Of a stretch of 18,131 nucleotides of DNA, positions 8,806-15,656 are shown one piece after another. The notes beneath the pieces were generated by a model, which was given only the letters and a program-made list of their open reading frames with translations, was not told where the DNA came from and ran no database searches. The stretch comes from CAYQUC01 sp964420605 (GTDB taxonomy: Bacteria; Pseudomonadota; Gammaproteobacteria; UBA6429; Thiohalophilaceae): NCBI GenBank assembly GCA_964420605.1, contig CAYQUC010000067.1, positions 1 to 18,131 of the forward strand, in the 5' to 3' direction. Made by a program: the position numbers and the translations under genes. The first letter of the stretch is position 1. Each line of letters begins with the position of its first letter.

Positions 8806-8857
8806 AATTAATTTTATTTTTTTATTGTTGTGTTACTCGTTAATTATTTCTGTTTTA

Positions 8858-8885
8858 AAAACGTTATATTATGTAGTAACGTTTT
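8858..8885. promoter_or_regulatory. Perfect inverted repeat, candidate regulator-binding site
   Basis: Arms AAAACGTTA (8858-8866) and TAACGTTTT (8877-8885) are exact reverse complements separated by 10 nt. The centre is about 155 nt upstream of the predicted sigma-54 start at 9027, a normal distance for a bacterial enhancer-binding protein site. It also lies just upstream of the minus-strand alcohol dehydrogenase, so it could serve either unit. Two direct copies of TTTGACG (8920-8926 and 8934-8940) lie between it and the sigma-54 promoter. The regulator is unknown. Confidence 0.5.
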
Positions 8886-9000
8886 GTTTATTACATTTAT
8901 TGTTATTTTAACACTATACTTTGACGTTATTTTTTTGACGAATGCGGACTTTATTCATTTAACTGAAGCTAACTTATTGTATTAATTGAGTTTAAATAAT

Positions 9001-9016
9001 TGGCACGTAATCTGCA
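9001..9016 (+). promoter_or_regulatory. Sigma-54 (RpoN) promoter
   Basis: TGGCACG-TAAT-CTGCA matches the consensus TGGCACG-N4-TTGCW at every defined base except the first T of TTGC. The invariant GG (9002-9003) and GC (9014-9015) are separated by exactly 10 nt. The predicted start is at about 9027. No plus-strand gene follows, only the short unit ended by the hairpin at 9084-9119. Activation would need an enhancer-binding ATPase. None is encoded in the window. Confidence 0.65.
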
Positions 9017-9026
9017 ATACTTTAAC

Positions 9027-9119
9027 TAGGCAGCTTTATGATTTCTCTCTCCTCTAGTAATACTGCCAGATTATGTAGTTTTTAAGGGCGCTAAGCTTTA
9101 GCTTAAGCGCCCTTTTTTT
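9027..9119 (+). ncRNA. Predicted sigma-54-dependent small RNA (~93 nt)
   Basis: The unit is defined by the sigma-54 promoter at 9001-9016 and the intrinsic terminator at 9084-9119. The 5' hairpin pairs CT-GGCAG (9026-9027 and 9029-9033, bulged A9028) with CTGCC-AG (9063-9069). Its 29-nt loop exposes fourteen consecutive pyrimidines (9042-9055, TTTCTCTCTCCTCT), complementary to AGGAG-type Shine-Dalgarno sequences. The 3' end is a GC-rich hairpin plus seven U, as in Hfq-dependent RNAs. Size and promoter class resemble Qrr, GlmY/Z and CrcZ-type RNAs, but no Qrr core and no A-rich Crc motifs are seen, so I do not assign it to a family. It also contains a 15-codon reading frame (9038-9085), so a small mRNA is an alternative. 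Expression is not shown by sequence alone. Confidence 0.5.
9084..9119 (+). terminator. Strong intrinsic terminator, plus strand
   Basis: The stem AAGGGCGCT/AGCGCCCTT (9084-9092 with 9106-9114) continues through AAGC/GCTT (9093-9096 with 9101-9104) with one bulged A (9105) and a TTTA loop. Seven T follow at 9113-9119. On the minus strand the stem is followed by A-rich sequence, so it serves only plus-strand transcription. The nearest plus-strand coding gene ends about 1.5 kb upstream, behind a minus-strand gene. The terminator therefore needs its own local transcript. Confidence 0.85.
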
Positions 9120-9188
9120 ATAGCTCTCTATAGGCTGTATCATAAGCTGCAACTAAAAAAATTATAATACGCAGCTCAGTATAAATCG

Positions 9189-10169
9189 CTAGTTAACCGG
9201 TAAGTTGCAATAGTGCACGCTAAACAAGTCATTATCATCAGTCCACACATTTAAAGGTTCAAATCCTGCTTTTCGCAATAAGTCTTGAAACTCTGTAATT
9301 GAATATTTGTAAGAATTTTCGGTATGAATTGTTTCATCTTTAGAAAAGCTGATTTGGTGTTCTCCCAGTGAGACTGTTTGAGATTTGATGCTTTTTAAAT
9401 GCATTTCAATCCGATTTTTTTTGTCATTATAAAAAGCTTCATGTTCAAAGCCATTTAAATCAAAATCAGCATCCAGTTCATCATTAATTCGAGTTAACAA
9501 ATTTAAATTAAAGTTAGCCGTTGCACCATCGGAATCGTTATAAGCTGCAGTTAGAACCTCAGTGTCTTTTTTAAGATCAACACCAATTAATATACCACCG
9601 CCAGGTTTGACTATGTCAGCGATATTTTCTAAAAATGTAACCGCATCACTTGGTTCAAAATTACCGATACTCGAGCCTGGAAAAAATGCGACTTTATGAA
9701 CATCATCTAGATTATAGGGTAATTTTATTTTATCAGTATAATCAATACAGGCCGCATGTACATCTAACCAACTGTATTCTTTAGATACATCATTTGCAAT
9801 TTGAATCAAATAATCTTTAGAAATATCCATCGGCATGTAGACTGACGGTTTTAAGGTATCGAGTAACAACCTCACTTTTTGGCTACTGCCACTGCCCGGC
9901 TCTATTAACAAACAATCCGCATCGATATATTGAGAAATTTCAACCGCATTATATTGTAGTATGTCAATTTCTGTTCGAGTTGGATAATATTCAGGAGACT
10001 CGCAAATAGCATCGAATATTTTCGAACCTGCTTCATTATAAAAAAACTTTGGAGGAATTTTTTTATTTTCCTTCTGTAAACCATCTATAACCTCACCTAA
10101 AAAATCGTTAATCTTTGGATGGAAATCATAAAATTGAATATCATTTAATTCATCATTACTTTTAGTCAT
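9189..10169 (-). CDS. egtD: L-histidine N-alpha-methyltransferase EgtD
   Basis: SAM-dependent enzyme that trimethylates the alpha-amino group of histidine to hercynine, the first step of ergothioneine synthesis. The 326-residue product is the normal family length (mycobacterial EgtD, about 321). The SAM loop is EPGSGSS (residues 90-96). The histidine pocket known from the mycobacterial structure appears conserved: Tyr in YYPTRTE (61-67), Asn170 (GSSIGNF), Tyr210 (AAYNDSDG), and Glu284/Ser286 in the HTENSYKY strand. This supports histidine as substrate rather than another amino acid. It begins 28 nt after the egtB stop on the same strand and is probably co-transcribed with it. The plus-strand terminator hairpin at 9084-9119 lies downstream, but it lacks a U-tract on this strand, so egtD has no visible intrinsic terminator of its own. 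Confidence 0.95.
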   Translation of the reverse strand: MTKSNDELNDIQFYDFHPKINDFLGEVIDGLQKENKKIPPKFFYNEAGSKIFDAICESPEYYPTRTEIDILQYNAVEISQYIDADCLLIEPGSGSSQKVRLLLDTLKPSVYMPMDISKDYLIQIANDVSKEYSWLDVHAACIDYTDKIKLPYNLDDVHKVAFFPGSSIGNFEPSDAVTFLENIADIVKPGGGILIGVDLKKDTEVLTAAYNDSDGATANFNLNLLTRINDELDADFDLNGFEHEAFYNDKKNRIEMHLKSIKSQTVSLGEHQISFSKDETIHTENSYKYSITEFQDLLRKAGFEPLNVWTDDNDLFSVHYCNLPVN

Positions 10170-10197
10170 TTAACTCTTGCACCTAATGTAAACTTAT

Positions 10198-11499
10198 CTA
10201 ATTATCTGCAGCTAGTCGAATACCACTAAACTGCCATCTGTCGTAAGGATAAAAAAAGTTACGGTAACTACGTCGAATATGTTCCACCGGCGTAACACAC
10301 GAACCTCCTTTTAACACCATTTGATTACTCATAAACTTGCCATTATATTCGCCAATAGCACCATTTTCCACTTTAAATCCAGGATAGGCCACATAAGGAC
10401 TTTTTGTCCACTCCCATACATCACCGTACATTTGTTGTAATGCTTGTTGAATCCCTACAGTATTTTTTGCAGCCACTGGCTTATAATTACCTTTATCGTG
10501 TAAATTACCATTAATACTGACAGTACTTGCAGCACGCTCCCATTCATATTCTGTCGGCAAGCGTTTGTTACACCATTTTGCATAAGCATCTGCTTCATAA
10601 TAACTAACATGAGAAACAGGTGCACTCATATCCAAAGCTTGTAGTCCTGACAATGTCATCTCAAACCATTGAACATCCTGCAATTTCCAATAAAGTGGCT
10701 GTTGCCAACTTTCTATTTTAAGCTTTTTCCATGCATCTGATAACCAATGCTGTGAAGACTGATATCCACCATCACTAATAAATTCTAAGTATTCAGCGTT
10801 AGTTACTAACCGAGACGCTATTTTGAATTTTGATGTGAAAAATTGGTGTTGGGGTTTTTCATTATCATAATGAAAACCGTACTCGGAAAAACCATACTCG
10901 GTTAATGACTCATCAAATGAAATCCATTTTATATCCGCAATTTTTGAGGTGTCTGATAATTTACTAGAAGATAAATGTCGGTATTGAGGTTGTAATGGAT
11001 TACTGGAAAATATATGCAAGATATCGGTATACAATAATTCTTGATGTTGCTGTTCGTGATTTAATCCTAAAATGATTTTATCTATAATAGATTGTTTATT
11101 TTTAACTGTTTGAGTACCAATTAACTTATTCATATAATTATCAACATGAATTCGGTATTCAAGAATAGTGTCTAATGTTGGCCGTGAAAGCATTCCACGT
11201 TTCGCTCGAGGATGAAATGCTCCAACTTGCTCATAATATGAATTAAACAAGTATTCAAATTTAGAATTAAAAATAGGATAATTTGTAAAGTAGGGTTTTA
11301 ATAAGAATGTTTCAAAAAACCAGGATGTATGTGCCAAATGCCACTTTGGTGGGCTGACATCAGGCATAGTTTGAATATTATAATCCTCAACCTCTAAAGG
11401 CTCACATATATTTAATGAATCCTGTCGAACACGATTATAATATTCAACTAAGGGCTCAGTTGACTGTGAGACAACAAAACTGGATTTAGTTGATAGCAC
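10198..11499 (-). CDS. egtB: Hercynine oxygenase / sulfoxide synthase EgtB
   Basis: Mononuclear non-haem iron enzyme that joins hercynine to a cysteine-type thiol using O2, giving the sulfoxide precursor of ergothioneine. It has 433 residues. The N-terminal DinB-like bundle carries the three-His iron site: His57 in HLAHTSWFFE and His148/His152 in NHEQQHQELLYTDI. The C-terminal formylglycine-generating-enzyme-like domain has RLPTEYEWERAA, GDVWEWTKSPY, LKGGSCVTP and RRSYRNFFYP...GIRLA. There is no C-terminal methyltransferase, so it is EgtB rather than the ovothiol enzyme OvoA. The start is GTG, with AAGGAT about 8 nt upstream. No egtA, egtC or egtE lies nearby. By analogy with cysteine-using EgtB systems the thiol donor may be free cysteine, but the sequence does not prove it. 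A promoter with an overlapping inverted repeat precedes the gene. Confidence 0.95.
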   Translation of the reverse strand: MLSTKSSFVVSQSTEPLVEYYNRVRQDSLNICEPLEVEDYNIQTMPDVSPPKWHLAHTSWFFETFLLKPYFTNYPIFNSKFEYLFNSYYEQVGAFHPRAKRGMLSRPTLDTILEYRIHVDNYMNKLIGTQTVKNKQSIIDKIILGLNHEQQHQELLYTDILHIFSSNPLQPQYRHLSSSKLSDTSKIADIKWISFDESLTEYGFSEYGFHYDNEKPQHQFFTSKFKIASRLVTNAEYLEFISDGGYQSSQHWLSDAWKKLKIESWQQPLYWKLQDVQWFEMTLSGLQALDMSAPVSHVSYYEADAYAKWCNKRLPTEYEWERAASTVSINGNLHDKGNYKPVAAKNTVGIQQALQQMYGDVWEWTKSPYVAYPGFKVENGAIGEYNGKFMSNQMVLKGGSCVTPVEHIRRSYRNFFYPYDRWQFSGIRLAADN

Positions 11500-11519
11500 A
11501 AATACTATCCTTTTATCAA

Positions 11520-11544
11520 TTGTTATAACGCTATTTTATAACAA
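11520..11544 (-). promoter_or_regulatory. Inverted repeat over the egtB start site, candidate operator
   Basis: Perfect 9-bp arms TTGTTATAA (11520-11528) and TTATAACAA (11536-11544) are separated by 7 nt. The repeat lies just downstream of the predicted egtB -10 box, covers the expected transcription start and ends 7 nt before the Shine-Dalgarno. That position suits a repressor site. The regulator is unknown. Confidence 0.5.
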
Positions 11545-11545
11545 T

Positions 11546-11574
11546 ATTGTAAATAATAACAAATCAAAAATCAA
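11546..11574 (-). promoter_or_regulatory. Sigma-70-type promoter of egtBD
   Basis: Read on the minus strand, TTGATT (11574-11569), a 17-nt spacer and TACAAT (11551-11546) give a -35/-10 pair with ideal spacing. A start is expected near 11538-11540, with a leader of about 40 nt before the GTG. It separates egtBD transcription from the upstream glutaredoxin unit. Confidence 0.55.
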
Positions 11575-11575
11575 A

Positions 11576-11597
11576 ATATTGCTGCGGCGGGCAATAT
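11576..11597 (-). terminator. Possible terminator after the glutaredoxin unit
   Basis: The 7-bp stem ATATTGC/GCAATAT surrounds an 8-nt GC-rich loop that stands out in AT-rich surroundings. On the minus strand it is followed by TTTTGATTTTT. It would end transcription coming from grx before egtB. The stem is short, and the T-run is also the egtB -35 region, so it could instead be a regulatory element. Confidence 0.35.
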
Positions 11598-11679
11598 AAT
11601 ATTACTATCAACCCAATAAACTCGACATTAGCTACCTTATTATTAATAAGATAATATCAGGTACTTCTTGCTACAAAAG

Positions 11680-11937
11680 TTATTTGACTCCAAGAAGTGG
11701 ATCTAGTTCATCATCCATATCAAGTTCAACTAAATCATCAAACCCACCAATATGTCGTTCATCAATAAAAATTTGAGGCACCGAGTCACGGCCTGATTTG
11801 CTGACCATTTCTTTGACTAGCTCATCATCGAAATCAATAAATTTTTTCTCAAACTCCACTCCTTTTTTTATTAACAACTTTTCAGCTCGTTCGCAAAATG
11901 GGCAGGTTTCGGTACAATACATAACAATATTCGGCAT
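11680..11937 (-). CDS. grxC: Glutaredoxin (GrxC/Grx3 type)
   Basis: An 85-residue dithiol glutaredoxin, the usual size for Grx3, that reduces protein disulfides and glutathione mixed disulfides in the cytoplasm. The active site is Cys12-Pro-Phe-Cys15, a CPFC variant of the common CPYC, with an extra Cys8 close before it. The cis-Pro motif SVPQIF and the glutathione-binding GG-F-DD (HIGGFDDL) are present. The C-terminal tail is acidic (ELDMDDELDP). A GGAG ribosome site lies 7 nt before the ATG. It begins 21 nt after the DsrS-like gene stop on the same strand, so it is probably the last gene of that operon and may act on its products. That role is inference. The family assignment is firm. The symbol follows common usage for this length. 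Confidence 0.93.
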   Translation of the reverse strand: MPNIVMYCTETCPFCERAEKLLIKKGVEFEKKFIDFDDELVKEMVSKSGRDSVPQIFIDERHIGGFDDLVELDMDDELDPLLGVK

Positions 11938-11958
11938 TAAAATTCTCCAACTCTATAA

Positions 11959-13122
11959 TTATTTAATACAAGCACAAATCTTTTTACAATTTTTTAGTAT
12001 AGGTTCTGAAATCGGTTGTAATTTTTTACGCATAACGGATCCGATAGCCGTTGAACGTGAAAATATCGGATTTACAATTCCTTCACACAAACACGATAAA
12101 AACAACACACAAAATAATGCTCCAGCTACTTCTTCGGAGTCTATAATCACCTTAGAGAACACGGTGTTTGAATTTTTGATAACCTTAATAATTTCATCAC
12201 ACGAAATATTTATTTCATCGATGGTATTAAAGCTAGAAATTTCAGGTTTAACCGATTCAAAATATCGGCTTATAGCATCAAGCGCCATAATAACAACGTC
12301 CTGATTTGTCGGTTTTAACATGGCCAAATTCAAAGTATTTAATAATGACTGCCCTTTCGAACTATATACTTTTAATAACATTTCAATGTAATGATCATAA
12401 TTAAGATCATTGCTGGAATTATTTTTACTTAAACAGGGTTTCAATAAGTCAGTAATCGTATTATTGTCAGGATGAGCGCCAATTGGTTCGGGAAGTACAT
12501 CTGGAACCGTCAACATGAAGCCTATATAATAAGCATTCTTACGTTTGGCTTTAGTCCATAAATCTATTTTTTGCTTTTCATCGATTAACGTGCCTTGAAG
12601 AACCAGTCGAATAGACTCGATCATTTCTCTAGCATCATCTTCAAATGGTAAATATTCTATTAAATATTCTGCGAGTATTGGACCCATATCACCATCAACG
12701 ACGCTTTGCTTTTCTAGCATTCTGCGCGCATTTTCTGCAGTTGGCATTGACCACCAGGCGCGCCTTGCTATTTCATTAGAAATACCCGCAGCATGTACCA
12801 CGGCCACAACAGCTTCGGGTTCACCTAATAACAATAATTGCTCTAGACTTTCATCTTTAGTTTGACCCATTCGAGTCCAACGACCTAAAAAAACAGGATA
12901 TCCTCCCGGCGATCCAAGCACATGACTACTGATTAGTTCACGAACTTTTTTTATGTATTTATCGTCACGACAGTTTGGGTTTAATACAACTTTAGCTTCA
13001 CCTTTCTCAGTTAAAGCAAACACAACCATTTTTGATTCATCGATTCGAATTGCCAACGCATTTTGATGTAACAAAATATTAAGTCGAAAATTGTCTTCGC
13101 TAGATAATTCCATGAGTTCCAT
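11959..13122 (-). CDS. dsrS: DsrS-like protein
   Basis: A 387-residue cytosolic protein without a signal peptide or known catalytic motif. From memory, its N-terminal half matches DsrS, a protein of unknown biochemical role encoded at the end of dsr operons of sulfur-oxidising Gammaproteobacteria such as Allochromatium. Key blocks are ELSSEDNFRLN, AIRIDESKMVVFAL, VLGSPGGYPVFLGRWTRMGQ, LLLGEPEAVVAVV and RRAWWSMPTAENARRMLE. The C-terminal third (from about residue 230) is helical and ends in a cysteine-containing tail (NCKKICACIK). The Met at 13122 and a second Met at 13113 (MELSSEDN) are both possible. The second follows GGAA closely. The gene sits between the VWA gene (28 nt) and grxC (21 nt). 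No dsrAB, dsrEFH or dsrC is in view, so its link to sulfur oxidation here is inferred from family alone. Confidence 0.6.
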   Translation of the reverse strand: MELMELSSEDNFRLNILLHQNALAIRIDESKMVVFALTEKGEAKVVLNPNCRDDKYIKKVRELISSHVLGSPGGYPVFLGRWTRMGQTKDESLEQLLLLGEPEAVVAVVHAAGISNEIARRAWWSMPTAENARRMLEKQSVVDGDMGPILAEYLIEYLPFEDDAREMIESIRLVLQGTLIDEKQKIDLWTKAKRKNAYYIGFMLTVPDVLPEPIGAHPDNNTITDLLKPCLSKNNSSNDLNYDHYIEMLLKVYSSKGQSLLNTLNLAMLKPTNQDVVIMALDAISRYFESVKPEISSFNTIDEINISCDEIIKVIKNSNTVFSKVIIDSEEVAGALFCVLFLSCLCEGIVNPIFSRSTAIGSVMRKKLQPISEPILKNCKKICACIK

Positions 13123-13150
13123 ATAACACTACTACTTTACATAACACAAA

Positions 13151-14536
13151 TTAATTTAATTGAATCCGCTGTCCCCATGGAACCGGTAACTTACCTTTAA
13201 CTAACCATAAAACAGGATATAAGGGTACTTCTTTTGGAAACTCACCTTCAGCATCGGTAAAATAAACAAGCAAATCTGGAGCTTGATCTAAAGTATCTAC
13301 CCAATTAAAAATAGGTGTGAAACTGGTACCACCGCCGCCTTTCATTTTGTCTGGCAAGCTAAACTCTTCCCATGCTTCATATATCCATGGGCCACCATCT
13401 ACTATGGCTGAATCGCACGCGTTTAAAGTAACTTGAGCACGCATTTGACCTTTGATGGCATTTATTTCAGATAAAAATTCTGACATTTCTTTGTTTGTAA
13501 TCGAACCACTTATATCTAATGCTACAGTCAAATTAATTTGTGCACTCCTTAATCGAGGGAAAATTGCAGGATCGCCTCGGCGTGTCGATGGCCGTGAATA
13601 ATTATAATCATCTCGTGCAACCGAAGTAACGTAACGTGCCAGTAACATTCGCCACGGTAATTGCGGCTGAAGCATAAAATCGACCAAGCGCGCCATATCG
13701 CCACCAAGCTTACCTGCTTGCATTGCCGATTGCGCTGCACCCGCAAGACGTTGCTGCCACTGAGTGGATAATTCTTCACGTTCACGATGGCTTAAAGGAG
13801 GTGGTTGAGCTGCACCGGCATCAACATCCCCAGGTTCTTGCTTTGGTCCTTTTTGCTTTTCCTGGTCATCTTTTTTAGTATCAGGTTCCGTATTACCCGT
13901 TTCGTTATCATCCTGTTGCTGCTTACCTGATCCTGAATCTTGCTCAGGCTCCTGTTTATCCGGATCGTCAGGTTCATCTGGTTCTGAATCTTGAGTATTG
14001 GATTTGCCTTGTTTGTCTTTTTTACCTTTAGACGTACCAGCATCACCACTGTTGGATTGCTCGTCCTGATCATCATCATAAATATGTTGATCATGCGGTT
14101 CCTGATCTTCATTTTCATCAATAAAAGGATAAATTTCTTCTGCCGACATCCCCTTATAACTTTCTTCTACCAGAATACCCGGCGGAGGTGTTAGATTATC
14201 GTCGAGTAGTAGAGGGTTAATTGCATAATCACAAGCTACATCCCAGGTATTTTTAATTCGATGAGCCCGTCGTGCAAAATGCGATAATGCACAATGTAGT
14301 GCTTCATGTGCTAATACAAATTGGGTTTGAGCCAAACTTAATGCATCAATATATTGTTCGTTATAATAGAATTTTTTAGCATCAGTTGCCGTACTTCGAC
14401 ACCAGTCGGGATCAGCTTTTACTAATGGTAAACGTAACACTAATGCACCTAAAAAAGGCTTATCAATTATTAGGCGAGTTCGCGCAGCACTTAATTTTAT
14501 TTCAACATCTGAGCTGTTATCATTATTGTCTGACAT
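13151..14536 (-). CDS. Metallopeptidase-like/VWA-domain protein (DUF2201 type)
   Basis: Partner type of MoxR AAA+ ATPases. From the ATG at 14536 it has 461 residues. A TTG five codons upstream (14551) has no ribosome site, whereas the ATG follows TTTTGAGAAT. The N-terminal domain holds an HExxH zinc motif (His77-Glu78-Ala-Leu-His81, in LAHEALHCALSHFARR) followed by DVACDYAIN, as in the putative metallopeptidase domain PF13203. Residues about 140-247 form a highly acidic, Asp/Glu/Gln/Lys-rich disordered linker. The C-terminal VWA-like domain has an intact MIDAS: DISGS (341-345), Thr404 in GGGTS, and Asp428 in YFTDAEGE. The gene starts 21 nt after the ATPase stop. In related pairs the ATPase and VWA protein remodel or load metal or cofactors into a client enzyme. 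The client here is unknown. Whether the HExxH site is active is also unknown. Confidence 0.88.
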   Translation of the reverse strand: MSDNNDNSSDVEIKLSAARTRLIIDKPFLGALVLRLPLVKADPDWCRSTATDAKKFYYNEQYIDALSLAQTQFVLAHEALHCALSHFARRAHRIKNTWDVACDYAINPLLLDDNLTPPPGILVEESYKGMSAEEIYPFIDENEDQEPHDQHIYDDDQDEQSNSGDAGTSKGKKDKQGKSNTQDSEPDEPDDPDKQEPEQDSGSGKQQQDDNETGNTEPDTKKDDQEKQKGPKQEPGDVDAGAAQPPPLSHREREELSTQWQQRLAGAAQSAMQAGKLGGDMARLVDFMLQPQLPWRMLLARYVTSVARDDYNYSRPSTRRGDPAIFPRLRSAQINLTVALDISGSITNKEMSEFLSEINAIKGQMRAQVTLNACDSAIVDGGPWIYEAWEEFSLPDKMKGGGGTSFTPIFNWVDTLDQAPDLLVYFTDAEGEFPKEVPLYPVLWLVKGKLPVPWGQRIQLN

Positions 14537-14557
14537 ATTCTCAAAATCCAAAATAAA

Positions 14558-15604
14558 TTACATGTCGTATAACATTACGTCAGCAACAGTATTAGACCAG
14601 TCAGCAAATTGCGGCACCGAAAATAAATCTTGTCCAATTGCGCGGTGCATATCTGACACTAACATAACCCCCATTTCTTTTTGCGGAAATGACGCGGCAT
14701 AATTTAAAATATTGCCGTGAACGATTTGTGCATTATCAGAATCTTTTTCACGAATGGCTCGTCCAACCAATGCAGACGCAACTGCATATTGCAGATCAAT
14801 TTCTTTTGGAGTTGAAACTGACTCACCACGAATAATTGCATCGAGATCAGGTAACTGATCCAGGTTTTGAACAAAAGCATGTAGTTCGATACCCGCTGCA
14901 GGACCAACACAGGCTTGCAATGAACCCAAAAGTAACGATGGATGTTCCATAAATTTTTGTAGTGCACGGTGTGCAAATTCCCATGATCGAGGCGATGGAA
15001 AGGCTACAGGGTTATGAGCTGGATCAAACTCAAATAATTGCTCTGGACGATAACGTAAAAAAGCAATTATCCGCTCATCTATATTATTTTTATAAGCCCA
15101 GCTAACCCAATCATCAAGGTTAACGTCAACATCAAAATGAGAGAATCGATTTGCAAGTGGTGCAGGCATTGTGAATGTAACACCCCGATCACCTTGTCGA
15201 TTACCCGCAGCAAAAATAGCCCAACCGTCAGGCACTTTATAATCACCTAATTTCCTATCGAGGATTAATTGATACGCAGCAGCAGAAACACTTGGTGGCG
15301 CAGATGTTATCTCATCTAAAAATAAAATTCCTTTGTTACCATGACGTTCAACATCGGGTAATAAAGACGGTATAGCCCACTCAACTCGATCGCCGTCACG
15401 AAATGGAATACCGCGTAAATCACTTGGTTCCATTTGTGATAATCGAATATCGATCACTGGCGCATCATGACGCTGGCCTATCTCAAGAATCATTTGAGAC
15501 TTACCAACACCCGGAGCCCCCCATAACATTACTGGAGTATGAAAGCCTTTATCTGTACTAGAAAATTCTTGATCGAGAATGACCGCTAAATGTGCTGGGC
15601 GCAT
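14558..15604 (-). CDS. MoxR-type AAA+ ATPase
   Basis: A 348-residue AAA+ ATPase of the MoxR/NorQ/CbbQ group, acting as a chaperone with its VWA partner encoded just downstream. Walker A is GAPGVGKS (residues 29-36). Walker B is GILFLDE with Asp97-Glu98. Sensor 1 is Asn135 (FAAGNRQGD). The arginine finger is in PLANRFSHFD (Arg153). IDIRLSQMEPSDLRGIP and the PSPRSWEF block in the C-terminal lid are typical of the DUF2201-linked members. The ATG at 15604 follows AGGAAG at about 11 nt. It lies 52 nt downstream of the Sel1 gene and 21 nt before the VWA gene. The family is certain. The client is not identifiable, and proximity to dsrS-like and glutaredoxin genes only suggests a redox or sulfur enzyme. 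Confidence 0.92.
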   Translation of the reverse strand: MRPAHLAVILDQEFSSTDKGFHTPVMLWGAPGVGKSQMILEIGQRHDAPVIDIRLSQMEPSDLRGIPFRDGDRVEWAIPSLLPDVERHGNKGILFLDEITSAPPSVSAAAYQLILDRKLGDYKVPDGWAIFAAGNRQGDRGVTFTMPAPLANRFSHFDVDVNLDDWVSWAYKNNIDERIIAFLRYRPEQLFEFDPAHNPVAFPSPRSWEFAHRALQKFMEHPSLLLGSLQACVGPAAGIELHAFVQNLDQLPDLDAIIRGESVSTPKEIDLQYAVASALVGRAIREKDSDNAQIVHGNILNYAASFPQKEMGVMLVSDMHRAIGQDLFSVPQFADWSNTVADVMLYDM

Positions 15605-15656
15605 AATTATAAATACTTCCTGTTTTTATTAAACTTCTATTAATTAATAATTGAAA

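Noticed and set aside
9027..9119. Assignment of the small RNA to Qrr, GlmY/Z or CrcZ
   Set aside because: The Qrr conserved core is absent, the length is too short for GlmY/Z, and no repeated A-rich Crc/Hfq motifs occur. Only the promoter class and size agree.
9145..9176. AGCTGC/GCAGCT inverted repeat downstream of egtD as its terminator
   Set aside because: The 6-bp stem has a 20-nt AT loop, and no U-tract follows it on the minus strand.
11798..12304. 168-codon plus-strand open frame opposite the DsrS-like and grx genes
   Set aside because: It is antisense to two well-supported genes and its product is Ser/Ile-rich without domains. No ribosome site is visible, so it is a shadow frame.
13792..14121. 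109-codon minus-strand frame within the VWA gene
   Set aside because: It is the +1 frame of the acidic linker. Its Met/Asn/Lys-rich low-complexity product reflects the repeated GAT/GAA codons of the real frame.
14537..14551. TTG start for the VWA gene
   Set aside because: It has no ribosome site, while the ATG five codons later follows a GAG-containing sequence at suitable distance.
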